From: Deltaproteobacteria bacterium
GTDB lineage: Bacteria; Desulfobacterota; Desulfomonilia; UBA1062
NCBI GenBank assembly: GCA_015486075.1
Contig: WFSG01000001.1
Location: 1-53,250 of the forward strand
Direction of reading: 5' to 3'
DNA: 53,250 bases
A program made the position numbers and the translations under genes. Positions 36,637 through 45,900 of the stretch are shown piece after piece. The notes beneath the pieces were generated by a model. That model was not told where the DNA came from. It was given only the letters and a program-made list of their open reading frames with translations, and did no database searches. Numbering within the stretch: position 1 is the first letter of the stretch; each line of letters begins with the position of its first letter.

Positions 36637-36920
36637 GAAAGAGCTATAAGCCAGCCCTCAGCCTCCAGATTATTTTACCTGATTGCTGAAACCTCTGTCT
36701 TCAAAACAGTTACCCATACCCTTACCTATCATACCCTACATCTTGCACCTTATACCTTGTACCTTACACCTGTTTTACTTTGTGCCTCTGTGCTTTTTTC
36801 TTTTCTTTTACCCGGCACCTGGAACCCGATACCTGAGACCTATATCTCTTACCTTGCACCTTATACCTGTCTTACTTCGTCCTTTTGTGCCTTTGTGCCT
36901 TGGCTTCTGCCTTGCACCTA
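36637..36920 (-). repeat. GGTNNNR heptad element, copy 5 (long form)
   Basis: On the minus strand it starts at the fmdE-like stop codon: TAG overlaps GGTGCAA. GGCACAAAG-type units follow, then GGTATAA, GGTGCAA and the central block (36779-36840). A second heptad run GGTACAA, GGTATAA, GGTGCAA comes next, and the distal module with GTTTTGAAGACAGAG lies at about 36695-36712. The element fills the gap between the convergent kinase and fmdE-like genes (36561-36917); nothing else is recognisable there. Confidence 0.9.
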
Positions 36921-37571
36921 GTCATTATAGCTGAAGCAATCAGGGCATACTTTTTTCCCGTCTTCCAGCCTTGCATAGTTCTCTGCAACAGCTTCCCCAC
37001 ATTTTTCGCATACCTCGAGTTTAAAACACGCACCCTTGTTTTCGACCTTGTAATCAAAAGGACCCTCTATCTCTAGAAAGTCTTCCAACTTGAGCCCGAA
37101 TGGCCTCTTGAAGGCAGCCTCTGAAGCATCCAGCGGTACATCGGTGGGCTTTATACCCTTGATCCTATATTCTGATATAAAAGGCGCTTCATATACCTTT
37201 TTTATAAACTCGGCCTTTATCTTAACCTTCACGGCCTTTCCCTTTAGTTTGTCCACTACCATGAATGACCACTTGCCCTTTGGTTCCTTTTTCATGATTC
37301 CCTTGCCAAAGGTACAGCCTGTTGCAAACTGCACCCCGTCTGAGAAGCACCCTGCAGCGTGGCGTTCCCCTGCATATATGACAACGAACTTGTCCATGTC
37401 CCTCTCGCGCTCAGACCCGAGTGCCTTTAAAGCTGCAAGGCCTGCCCTGAATCCAACAGGCATTGCACCGCACAGGTGCCCGTGGATATTAAGGCCAGAA
37501 TAGAGTAATTCCCTTTCTTCGTCCGTAAGACCCTCAATAGAATTGGCTATTTCCTTATGTCTTGTAAACAT
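36918..37571 (-). CDS. FmdE-like protein with C-terminal zinc ribbon
   Basis: A 217-residue protein whose N-terminal two thirds match the FmdE family (INIHGHLCGAMPVGFRAGLAA, YAGERHAAGCFSDGVQFATGCTFGKG). FmdE was named as a molybdenum formylmethanofuran dehydrogenase subunit, but many bacterial members stand alone and may serve molybdo- or tungsto-enzyme metabolism. The C-terminal CEKC...CPDC is a typical zinc ribbon. The ATG at 37571 has AGGAGGTG upstream; the GTG 9 nt earlier is part of that site. No formylmethanofuran dehydrogenase genes are nearby. It follows a TSUP transporter gene on the same strand. Confidence 0.85.
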   Translation of the reverse strand: MFTRHKEIANSIEGLTDEERELLYSGLNIHGHLCGAMPVGFRAGLAALKALGSERERDMDKFVVIYAGERHAAGCFSDGVQFATGCTFGKGIMKKEPKGKWSFMVVDKLKGKAVKVKIKAEFIKKVYEAPFISEYRIKGIKPTDVPLDASEAAFKRPFGLKLEDFLEIEGPFDYKVENKGACFKLEVCEKCGEAVAENYARLEDGKKVCPDCFSYND

Positions 37572-37619
37572 ATATAACACCTCCTGTATCCATTTATCTA
37601 CGATGGTTTAGAATGTGTC

Positions 37620-38426
37620 TCAAATACCATGCCTCGAGTAACATGCATTGATTACCATCAATACAGCTGCCAAAAAGGTCGTATAGGCAAAAAGGCCTTT
37701 AAGATACTTGGGCTTTACCTTCATCGTGTACCTCCCTCCAAGCATGCCACCTGCTATGGCGATGGTTGCAAGGGGAACGGCCCAGATGGGATCGAAATCC
37801 CCTTTGAGGGCATGGCCCAGAAATCCCATAAATGCGGTTGAGCCGATGAGCACGGATGCCGTACCCACAGCTATGTGCATGGAAACACCACATGCCAGTA
37901 CCATAAGGGGCACCAGGAAGGATCCGCCGGATACGCCCATCATACCGGCACCAAAGCCTATGAACAGTACGATAACTGGTGCAATCCACAGGTTTACAAC
38001 GTAGGTGCCCTGTGATGACCTGATTTGCCAGTAGCCAAATCTTTTGGCTTCAATATCCTTCTTGGGCTCTGGTACAGGCTTGAGCATGAGAAAACCTGCC
38101 AGTACAAGCATGCATGCAAAGGTAATTTTCAGGGTGAAACCCGTGAACAGGTGAGATGCATAACCGCCTAAAAAGGCTGCGACAGCGGTGAGAGGTCCTA
38201 TAAACAAAGCAAGTGGCCAGGATATAACCTTGTTCTTCTGAAAAATGAACAGGGCTGAGAACGCTGTCATGAATAGCATGAACTGGCCAGTGGTAGCTGC
38301 CTGGTGCATGGGAAGGCCTGCAAGAACCAGGATCAGTACATAAAAATTGCCCCCACCACGGCCTGCCATTGTCATGACAACGGCAATTGTAAATACAATG
38401 CCACATACAATAAAAAGTTTCAGCAT
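37620..38426 (-). CDS. TSUP-family (TauE/SafE) anion permease (1)
   Basis: A 268-residue membrane protein with about eight hydrophobic helices in two halves. The duplicated family motif is visible as MTMAGRGGGNFYVLILVLAG and GFGAGMMGVSGGSFLVPLMV. TSUP members export or import sulfite, sulfoacetate, thiosulfate or other organosulfur anions. AGGA precedes the ATG. It is divergent from the ArsR gene with a shared 91-bp promoter region, and 48 nt upstream of the fmdE-like gene. Confidence 0.88.
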   Translation of the reverse strand: MLKLFIVCGIVFTIAVVMTMAGRGGGNFYVLILVLAGLPMHQAATTGQFMLFMTAFSALFIFQKNKVISWPLALFIGPLTAVAAFLGGYASHLFTGFTLKITFACMLVLAGFLMLKPVPEPKKDIEAKRFGYWQIRSSQGTYVVNLWIAPVIVLFIGFGAGMMGVSGGSFLVPLMVLACGVSMHIAVGTASVLIGSTAFMGFLGHALKGDFDPIWAVPLATIAIAGGMLGGRYTMKVKPKYLKGLFAYTTFLAAVLMVINACYSRHGI

Positions 38427-38460
38427 ATATTTGTCCTAAGATGTTCCTAACTCAAAACAT

Positions 38461-38510
38461 TTCGGGTGTCAATTGGTATTTGACTATTTGGCCATAAAGC
38501 CATATACTAA
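38461..38510. promoter_or_regulatory. back-to-back promoters of TSUP-1 and arsR
   Basis: Plus strand: TTGACT (38480-38485), 17 nt, TATACT (38503-38508), pointing at arsR. Minus strand: TTGACA (complement of 38467-38472), 17 nt, TAGGAA, pointing at the TSUP gene. The two -35 hexamers form an inverted repeat GTCAA-N7-TTGAC at 38468-38484, a natural site for a dimeric ArsR repressor that would shut both promoters. Confidence 0.6.
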
Positions 38511-38517
38511 ACACGTT

Positions 38518-38814
38518 ATGAAAAAAAGGGGAGATTACAGGCAATTTGCAAAAATACACAGGGCATTGGCAAATGAGGCCAGGCTTATGATCGTAGAAAG
38601 CCTAGAGAAAAGGGAACGCACGGTCGGGGAACTCACAAAGTTAATAGGCCTTGACCAGTCCACTGTATCTAAACACCTCTCTATACTACTTTCTGCAGGT
38701 ATAGTGGACAATAGAAAACAGGCCAATAATGTATATTATAGGCTCCTCATCCCTTGCGTTATGGACATGTTTTCGTGCACAATGAAGGTGCTTGAGAAAA
38801 GACGATCCCTATAG
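38518..38814 (+). CDS. ArsR/SmtB-family regulator with a Cys pair
   Basis: A 98-residue winged-helix repressor: RALANEARLMIVESL, then the recognition region GLDQSTVSKHLSILLSAG and the wing VDNRKQANNVYYRL. Cysteines C80 and C87 in the last helix (IPCVMDMFSC) could bind metal or react with sulfur species. I chose the ATG at 38518: it gives the normal family N-terminus, and the strong promoter would start transcription about 3-5 nt before it, so the mRNA would be nearly leaderless, which agrees with the lack of a ribosome-binding site. An in-frame TTG at 38473 lies upstream of the promoter. Confidence 0.85.
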   Translation: MKKRGDYRQFAKIHRALANEARLMIVESLEKRERTVGELTKLIGLDQSTVSKHLSILLSAGIVDNRKQANNVYYRLLIPCVMDMFSCTMKVLEKRRSL

Positions 38815-38886
38815 GGACCATAATGCTAGGTTATTTAGTTAAGTTAGAGTTTGTGATGCAGAAAAAGAGGTGGTATCTATAAAATA

Positions 38887-39576
38887 ATGATGTCCTCTGA
38901 TCTATTGCATTATGCTAGCTATGATATTGCACAGGAAGCAAAGAGGTTACTAGAGCCATACCTAATGCCCAGGACCCTAAAGGCAGGCACCCTTCTCTGG
39001 CGGGAGGGTGATACAGACGGCATGCTTGTGTCTATCGTGTCAGGAAAGGTAAAGATATTCAGGATACTTCCAGATGGAAAAGAGATAACCCTTTATATAT
39101 TCGGTGACGGTGTTGTATTTGGTTTCATGCCATTCCTGGACGGGGCACCCTATCCTGCAAATGCCCAGGCAGTAGTGGATACGGACGTACTCGCAATGCC
39201 TAGGTCATCGTTGTTACAGGTAATAAAGAAAAATCCAGACGTAGCCTTGATTCTAATACAGCACCTTTCAAAGAGACTCCGCGAGGCCTTTGACCAGATC
39301 GAAAGGCGCTCGAGCAGGGGCACGCTGACAAAAGTCGCTTCAGCCCTTTTATCCCTTTTACCTGAAGGGCACGGACAAAGAGCAGGCCTTATCATTACGC
39401 TTCCCCTACCATCAAGGGATTTTGCATCTCTACTAGGAATTACACCTGAAAGTTTCTCTAGGAGTATCACCAAGCTGGCAGAAGAAGGTACTATAGAACG
39501 CATGCCTGGAACCAACAGGTTCCATGTACAGGATATCAAAAGACTTGAGGATGTTGCAAACCTTATTGTCCTGTAG
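38887..39576 (+). CDS. Crp/Fnr-family regulator (HcpR-like)
   Basis: A 229-residue regulator with an N-terminal cyclic-nucleotide-binding-like beta-roll (GTLLWREGDTDGMLVSIVSGKVKIF), a dimerisation helix, and a C-terminal Crp-type helix-turn-helix (SRDFASLLGITPESFSRSITKLAEEGTIE). There are no cysteines at all, so it is not an oxygen sensor of the FNR type. A perfect ATTGACCTAGGTCAAT site lies 14 nt after its stop; this matches the consensus I remember for HcpR (wTTGACCnnGGTCAAw), a nitrosative/energy-metabolism regulator of Desulfovibrio and Geobacter. It lies between arsR and the TSUP-RND operon on the same strand. Confidence 0.85.
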   Translation: MMSSDLLHYASYDIAQEAKRLLEPYLMPRTLKAGTLLWREGDTDGMLVSIVSGKVKIFRILPDGKEITLYIFGDGVVFGFMPFLDGAPYPANAQAVVDTDVLAMPRSSLLQVIKKNPDVALILIQHLSKRLREAFDQIERRSSRGTLTKVASALLSLLPEGHGQRAGLIITLPLPSRDFASLLGITPESFSRSITKLAEEGTIERMPGTNRFHVQDIKRLEDVANLIVL

Positions 39577-39590
39577 AGAAACACATGACG

Positions 39591-39606
39591 ATTGACCTAG
39601 GTCAAT
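39591..39606 (+). promoter_or_regulatory. perfect HcpR/FNR-type palindromic operator
   Basis: ATTGACCTAGGTCAAT is a perfect 16-bp palindrome with the TTGAC-N4-GTCAA architecture of Crp/Fnr-superfamily sites. Its centre is at 39598.5. A weak -10 (TGTTAT, near 39626-39631) would put it around -41.5, the class II activator position, for the TSUP-TolC-MFP-RND operon. The adjacent Crp/Fnr gene is the likely source of the ligand protein. Confidence 0.7.
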
Positions 39607-39640
39607 GCATAATCTTAATCACGACTGTTATTTGTTGATA

Positions 39641-39688
39641 GGCATAAGATAGAAGGCTCAATACAGAATGACTGAGAGCTGAAAGTTA
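39641..39688 (+). repeat. heptad element remnant (copy 9)
   Basis: A short plus-strand run of GGCATAA, GATAGAA and GGCTCAA is followed by ACTGAGAGCTGAAAG, which matches the far-end module of copy 4. The central block is missing. It lies in the leader of the TSUP-RND operon, between the HcpR-type site and the first ATG. Confidence 0.5.
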
Positions 39689-39709
39689 ATAAAAAAGGAT
39701 CTTGTTGGC

Positions 39710-40459
39710 ATGACCATACCCCTTGTAGCAGGCTTGATAACCTTTGTATTTACGGCACTACTTACCATCGCAGGGGTAGGCGCAGCGTTCATATTGATCC
39801 CTATCTTCATTGCCCTCGGCATAGAGATACACGTATCCATGAGCACAGCCTTACTCCTCAATTCCATAGCCATGGTATTTGCCTCGTACAGGTTCATAAA
39901 GAACAGGCTCATCATGTGGAAGGTTGCCATACCTATTCTCGTTGTCGCAACGTCGCTATCCCCGCTTGGGGCATATACGAGCCAGTTCCTAGACAGAACA
40001 GTGCTCCTCTGGATGTTCACAGGTTTTCTACTGTTCGCCGCCTACATGATGCTCTTCTACGAATCAAAGGAAAAGGAGGAAATGAGCTCAAGGTCAAGGC
40101 AACTTGTAAGCGGTATCTCCGTGGGGGCATTCGCAGGCTACCTTGGAGGGCTACTCGGCGTTGGCGGGGGCAACTTCATAGTCCCTGTCCTCGTATGGCT
40201 CGGCTTCAACCCGAAGAAGGCGTCTGCAACCACCTCTTTCATAGTCATATTCTCTTCCTTCTCGGGCTTTCTTGGCCATGCAACGCTCGGCCACATGGAA
40301 ATAAAACTCCTCGTGTTCACGGCCGTTGGGTCAGCATTGGGTGCTGTTATGGGCTCATGGCTCATGACAGATAAGCTCAACAGGAAACAGGTAAAGCTCA
40401 TAATCGGATTAGTACTACTCGGCATAGCTGCAAAGATGATATGGAATCTGTTAAGATAA
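39710..40459 (+). CDS. TSUP-family (TauE/SafE) anion permease (2)
   Basis: A 249-residue membrane protein with about eight helices and the duplicated TSUP motif (FTALLTIAGVGAAFILIPIF near the start; GGLLGVGGGNFIVPVLVWLG at about 145). A paralogue of the gene at 37620-38426, but in an operon with an outer-membrane channel, adaptor and RND pump. AAGGA lies 10 nt before the ATG. Export of a sulfur-containing anion is the family expectation; the actual cargo is not shown by sequence. Confidence 0.87.
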   Translation: MTIPLVAGLITFVFTALLTIAGVGAAFILIPIFIALGIEIHVSMSTALLLNSIAMVFASYRFIKNRLIMWKVAIPILVVATSLSPLGAYTSQFLDRTVLLWMFTGFLLFAAYMMLFYESKEKEEMSSRSRQLVSGISVGAFAGYLGGLLGVGGGNFIVPVLVWLGFNPKKASATTSFIVIFSSFSGFLGHATLGHMEIKLLVFTAVGSALGAVMGSWLMTDKLNRKQVKLIIGLVLLGIAAKMIWNLLR

Positions 40460-40476
40460 GCAGGTATATAAGATCA

Positions 40477-41757
40477 ATGGCAAAAAAAATAAGCGTCCTA
40501 TGCGTTGCTGCATGCCTTATTTTTATATCAGGCTCCTATGCAATGGACATAACAACGCTACTCAAGGCAACGAAGAAACAGCCTAGTATAAAGGCAAGCG
40601 AACTTCTCATAACCCAGAGGTCATACGAGGTAAAACAGGCCTACGCATCGCTATTTCCAAGTTTCAATGCGTTCGGGAGCCTGGAATCATACAACTCGCC
40701 CACAAATCTCAGGCCCCTCCCTCCTACCGAGGTCAACATAACTGCGGGCGAATCCATCCCTTTTTCAGATGACATACTACGCTATGGCGTAACGCTAAAG
40801 ATGCCAGTGTTTGTAAAGAGTCTGTATACGCTTGCTTCCAAGATGAAGCTACTAAAAGAACAGGCAGAGTACAAAAAACAGATAGATACCATAGAAAAAG
40901 AGGCATCCCTCATTTCCCTAAACAGCACTCTGCAGTATCTCAATGGCCTTGAGAAGGCCATTGATGCAAGACTGAAATCACTTTCAGAGACAAAGGAGCG
41001 GGTAGAAATAGAGGTCAGTAGTGGCAGGGCCCCGGAAGCCAAGCTCCTCAAGATAGAAAAACTGGTAAACGAGCTTGAACGACAGAGAAACGAGATAGAT
41101 ACGCAAACGCTTGACGTAAAAAAAGGCATACGCACGTTGACCAATATCAGGCTTGCTTCCGCAGTACCCATGGAGATGGTCGGCAGTATAGAACCCGGTG
41201 AGTTCATAAAAATACACATGCTCCAAAAACAGGTGGGCGCCCTCAAGAAAGAATCTCAGAGAACAAGGGAACTCCTGTGGCCATCACTCTACTTTGAAGG
41301 AGTGCTTTCAGATAACAGGGGGGAAGCCTATAATACTCATAGGTACATCAAGAGAACATATAACTATTTACGACTGGTCCTTGAAGTGCCCCTGTTCCAG
41401 AAGTCCATATACGAGAAGGCCCATATTGCAAGGACCAAGCTGGCCCGGGCGCAGATGGAACTCGCCCAGGAAAGGATTAACCTAGCCTCACTTGCGGATG
41501 ACCTTCACGAAAGATTACCCATCATTTACAGGTCCATAGAGCTAGCAAGGACAGACGTAAAAAACACGACAAGGCTTCTCGGCATAGCAAAGGTGGCCTT
41601 CAAAAACGGGAGAATGACAACGGAAGAATATCTTAGGTACGAGGCAGACGTGCTCAAGGCCGAAAGCAACCTTTACAGGTTCGAGAGCGAGCGGTGGCAG
41701 GTCATAGCACAGCAGGCCTTGTTATACGGTAGAGACCTTATAGGGGTGATAAGATGA
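40477..41757 (+). CDS. outer-membrane efflux protein, TolC-like (2)
   Basis: About 426 residues, rich in long amphipathic helices with two OEP-type repeats (VKQAYASLFPSFNAFGSLES; GLEKAIDARLKSLSETKERVE). From the ATG at 40477 it starts with a clean signal peptide (MAKKISVLCVAACLIF, cleavage near GSYA). An in-frame ATG at 40441 would overlap the TSUP gene and lengthen the leader by 12 residues; it is less likely. It lacks the lipobox seen in the first OMF. Its stop overlaps the adaptor start (ATGA). Confidence 0.85.
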   Translation: MAKKISVLCVAACLIFISGSYAMDITTLLKATKKQPSIKASELLITQRSYEVKQAYASLFPSFNAFGSLESYNSPTNLRPLPPTEVNITAGESIPFSDDILRYGVTLKMPVFVKSLYTLASKMKLLKEQAEYKKQIDTIEKEASLISLNSTLQYLNGLEKAIDARLKSLSETKERVEIEVSSGRAPEAKLLKIEKLVNELERQRNEIDTQTLDVKKGIRTLTNIRLASAVPMEMVGSIEPGEFIKIHMLQKQVGALKKESQRTRELLWPSLYFEGVLSDNRGEAYNTHRYIKRTYNYLRLVLEVPLFQKSIYEKAHIARTKLARAQMELAQERINLASLADDLHERLPIIYRSIELARTDVKNTTRLLGIAKVAFKNGRMTTEEYLRYEADVLKAESNLYRFESERWQVIAQQALLYGRDLIGVIR

Positions 41758-42908
41758 TCAATAAATGGAGAAAGATTATCACGTGGTCAGTAGTTGTCCT
41801 ATTAATACTTGCAGGGGCAGGCCTTGTAATAAAGAGAAAGAAGGCCTTATTCAGAGCAAAGACTCCCAAGGTATTACCTGCCGTTGTTGACCTCGTAAAG
41901 GTCGTTAAAAGGCCTGTAAGACTTACTTTGCCTGCCATGGGTATCGTGAAATCTGACACCTCGGTTACGATCTCGACCAAGGTGAGTGGCAGGGTCACTA
42001 AGGTCTTCAAGGTAGAAGGTTCTCCTGTAAAAAAGGGAGAGATAATTGCAACTATAGATAATATTGATCTCAAGACAAGAAAGAACAACCTTCTACTAAA
42101 GGAAGCAAATATAGACTATGAGATTGAATCAAAGAAGGCATCCCTTGCATCGCTTAAGATTGCACTTGCCAATGCAAAGGCAACGCATGCAAGGACAAAG
42201 GAACTCCTGCATGTAAAGGGCGCATCCATTGAGGAATATCAGGCAGAAGAGACAAAGATAGCATCTATCGAGGCGCAGGTAAAGGCCACAGAGAACGCGT
42301 TAGAGACGCTGAAGAACAGCAAGAAAATGGTGATTGAGGACATCAAGGACGTAGAGAACCTCCTTACCTACACAATAATAAAGTCACCAGTAAGGGGTAT
42401 CTGTGCAGAGAGATATGTAAACCAAGGTGACATGGTATTGCCAGGCAAACCGCTTTTCAGGGTTACCCAGGAAAAGGGGCTGTATCTGAGCATAAGACTG
42501 CCATCGGATCTGCACGCAGACCACGTACTTCTGAAGGGCAAAATAATGCCCCTCGTGTCAAAGGCCATTGCCAGTAGAAACGGCCTAAAGGAATACAGGG
42601 CAGATCTTCCACCGGGCCTTTGTGCGGTCGAAGGTGAATACATGAATGTCTCAATCGTCACGTTCAGTGGTAGTGCAGGTCTAGTCCCCGTTAACGCCAT
42701 ACTGAGCAAGGGCGGTAAAGATTACGTGTTCACCTATGATGGTAACGGAAAGGTAAGGGAAATACCTATCACCATCCAGGCACGCGGCGTGGAGGGGGTT
42801 ACAACCTTACAGGACCTCACGGGAAAGACCCTCATCTATGCCATGCCAGACATCTTGCTCAGGGTTGCAACAGGAGTACCCGTAAAGATAGCTAGTTACA
42901 CGGACTGA
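41754..42908 (+). CDS. RND periplasmic adaptor (membrane fusion protein) (2)
   Basis: A 384-residue HlyD-type adaptor with an N-terminal anchor (IITWSVVVLLILAGAGLVI), a lipoyl half (SGRVTKVFKVEGSPVKKGEIIATI), a coiled-coil hairpin (residues about 110-200) and the returning half (SPVRGICAERYVNQGDMVLPGKP). Beta-barrel and membrane-proximal domains follow. It starts at the ATGA overlap with the TolC-like gene and is followed after 16 nt by the pump gene. Confidence 0.92.
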   Translation: MINKWRKIITWSVVVLLILAGAGLVIKRKKALFRAKTPKVLPAVVDLVKVVKRPVRLTLPAMGIVKSDTSVTISTKVSGRVTKVFKVEGSPVKKGEIIATIDNIDLKTRKNNLLLKEANIDYEIESKKASLASLKIALANAKATHARTKELLHVKGASIEEYQAEETKIASIEAQVKATENALETLKNSKKMVIEDIKDVENLLTYTIIKSPVRGICAERYVNQGDMVLPGKPLFRVTQEKGLYLSIRLPSDLHADHVLLKGKIMPLVSKAIASRNGLKEYRADLPPGLCAVEGEYMNVSIVTFSGSAGLVPVNAILSKGGKDYVFTYDGNGKVREIPITIQARGVEGVTTLQDLTGKTLIYAMPDILLRVATGVPVKIASYTD

Positions 42909-42924
42909 AAGACAAGGAGAATCT

Positions 42925-45900
42925 ATGTTTGATTTCTTCTACAAGAGGCCATACCTTCTTTACAGTATAATTACAGGTCTCTTTGTAATGGGGATATTCG
43001 GGCTCATCACCATGCCCAAAAATCTCTTCCCAGACAGCGATAGACCAACGGTCGTGGTGATCACCGAGGTACCAGGAGCAACTCCGAACGTTGTAGCATC
43101 CACGGTATCAAAGCCCATAGAACAGGAACTCAGCACCATCTCCCTTGTAAGGGAGGTTAGCTCCACAAACATAACGGGCATGTCCGTTGTCACGGCAGAG
43201 TTTGAATATAGAAAAGGCCTTGATGCAGCGGCAGTGGACGTTAACAACTCCATAAACAAGGTAAGGGCAAAGCTACCGAGGTATGTCCATCCCTCCATAT
43301 ATACCTCGGGCTCGTTTACTCTACCCGTGGATGTCTTTGCCATGAGCCCGGCCTCAAAGGGAATCGACCTTTCTGACATAAGAAAGATTGCCGAAAGTGA
43401 TGTTAAACCCGCCCTTCTTAGGGACCCGGAGATAGGTAACGTCGAGGTGTTTGGTGGTTACCAAGGTGCAATCACCATAAACATAGATCCCTACAAGGCA
43501 AAGGCATCTGGCATAACTTTAAACAGGATAATAAATCTCATTTCAGGGATTAACCGTGATATTCCACTTGGCTTCGCAAAGGCTAAGGATAAGTACTATA
43601 GTATAACGTATTATGGTGAAAGGGACAGTGTCAGCAAGCTCAGAGAGCTTACCATGGCGCCCAACGTAAAGTTGGGTGATATTGCCACAGTACGTTGGGA
43701 GTATAAGAAAAGGTTTTCTGCGTACCTCGGCAACGGTAGGCCAGCCATTGCCATATCCGTGCAAAGGGCACCCGGTGGTAGCGTTCTTGACACGAGTAAG
43801 GCAGCTAGAAAGATAATAAGGGGACTTAAAGAGCGTTACAAGAACATCCGCTTCGAGCTTACGGACACACAGAGGATTGTAATAGACACTGCAAACAGGA
43901 ACATGCTTGATGCCTTAAGAGACGCTATCATATTCACGCTCATAGTGATACTTATATTCCTCGGTAATATAAGGGCAATGACAGCGGCCCTTGTATCCAT
44001 ACCCATGGTTTTTTTCTCTACCATGGCAATAACCTGGATCATGGGCGGTGAGCTCAACATAGTGATCTACACGGCGATTATCCTTGCACTCGGCATGCTC
44101 GTGGACGATGCCGTTGTGGTACTGGAAAACATCGAGCGCCATCTAAGCAGCCTGAAGCAAGACCTCAACACGGCAGTGGTACAGGGAACCAAAGAGGTAA
44201 TAGCCCCTGTGTTTGCAGGTACCATCGCGACCATATCCATCATGTTCCCATTGCTATTTGTAGGCGACTTCCCCCAGAAGATATTCAGGCCCTTGGTCGA
44301 GACACTCATCATTGCACTTATTGCATCCTATTTCCTCTCCATCACCTTTATCCCCAGTTTCTCCGCTTACCTCTACAGAAAAGGGGCCAAGAAATCCAGG
44401 GTAGAACAATGGCTCGAATCCCTGTACCAAAGGAGCTTTGGACGGTTGATAAAACCCTATGTATCAATACTCGAGTACTCCGCAGGCAAGAATGCCATCC
44501 TAAGAAAGACGGTCATGACCCTTGCAGTTGTCCTGCTATTTTTCTTAAGCCTCAGGGGAATAATGCCCGTGATAGGTAGGGACCTGATGCCACCCATGGA
44601 TACTGGCATTATAATGGCTCACGTAAAGTTTAGTAGTAACGAGACCGTGGACGAGGTTTTAAAACGCATAAGGCCTTTCACAAAATGGCTACATACCCAG
44701 AAAGAGGTTGTTATGAGCTCCATCTCGTTCGGGAGCGAGCCGGGTGTACTCTCGCTTGGCAAGGGGTCCTTACCAACAGAAGCCACTATGAGCATAAACT
44801 GCGTGGACAGGTTCAAGAGGAAAAAGAGCATATGGCAGATCGAGGATGAGATAAGACACCACCTAATGCAGCTTAGGGACACAAAGGCAGTAGATGTCTA
44901 CGATTTCGGTGCAACGGCCATATCCAGCATAAAGGCACCCATTGATGTGAGGCTCATGGCAGAGGATTATAATATCCTGCCCGGCGTTGCCAACGAAGTG
45001 GCAAGACAACTGGAGAAGGTAAAAGGCCTTAAGTCCATAAACACGAGCTGGGACAAAGATCTCACCGAGGTCAGGATAGATATAGATCCCAACAGAGCAC
45101 TGGAGTATGGTCTTACACCGGCTCAGATCGCTTACCAGATGCCCCTCAAGGGTTATCCAGTGACATTGAGCTCAAACCTAGTCTCCATGCAGACACAGTT
45201 TGTGCGCCTGTACTTCACCCATCCCTACGCTGAGTCCATTGATAGCCTGAGGTTGATACCCATACAGACGCCAAGGGGACCAGTGCCCCTCACTGCCCTT
45301 GCATCCATCCATTATGGTCTCACCTCTGCAAAGGTGGAAAGGGATAACATGCTCTACAGTATCGATGTCAATGCCTACAGGGCAAGGAGACCTGTATCTA
45401 TACTCACATCTGATACGAATAACGTCCTGAAGAAGGTGGACACCTCGGGTGTTGTGCTCAGCCAGGAGGGTGATATAAAGCAGTTGAAGGATAGCTTCTC
45501 AAGGATGATTAAGGGTACAGGCCTGGGGGTTATCTTGCTCCTCATGGCACTTATTGCCATATACCGCTCGGTCAGGATGGCAATTGTCATGATACTGGTG
45601 CTGCCTCTTTCCATGATCGGCGCTGCGTGGGCAATGCTCATATTCCACAAACCTAGCTGCATGCCGAGTTTAGTAGGTATCATGCTGCTATTTGGTATCA
45701 TAATAAAGAACTCTGTCTTACTAATTGACTTCTATCAGGAGTTCAGGAAAAAGGCAGATCCATTTGAGGCAGCAAAGGAGAGCGTGAGAATAAGGTTCAG
45801 GCCTGTTTTCATGACAGCCTTTGGTACGATTGCCGGCATGATCCCTATTGCGCTGGAATGGGCAGTGGGCCTCGAGAGATTATCACCTCTTGCGGATGTA

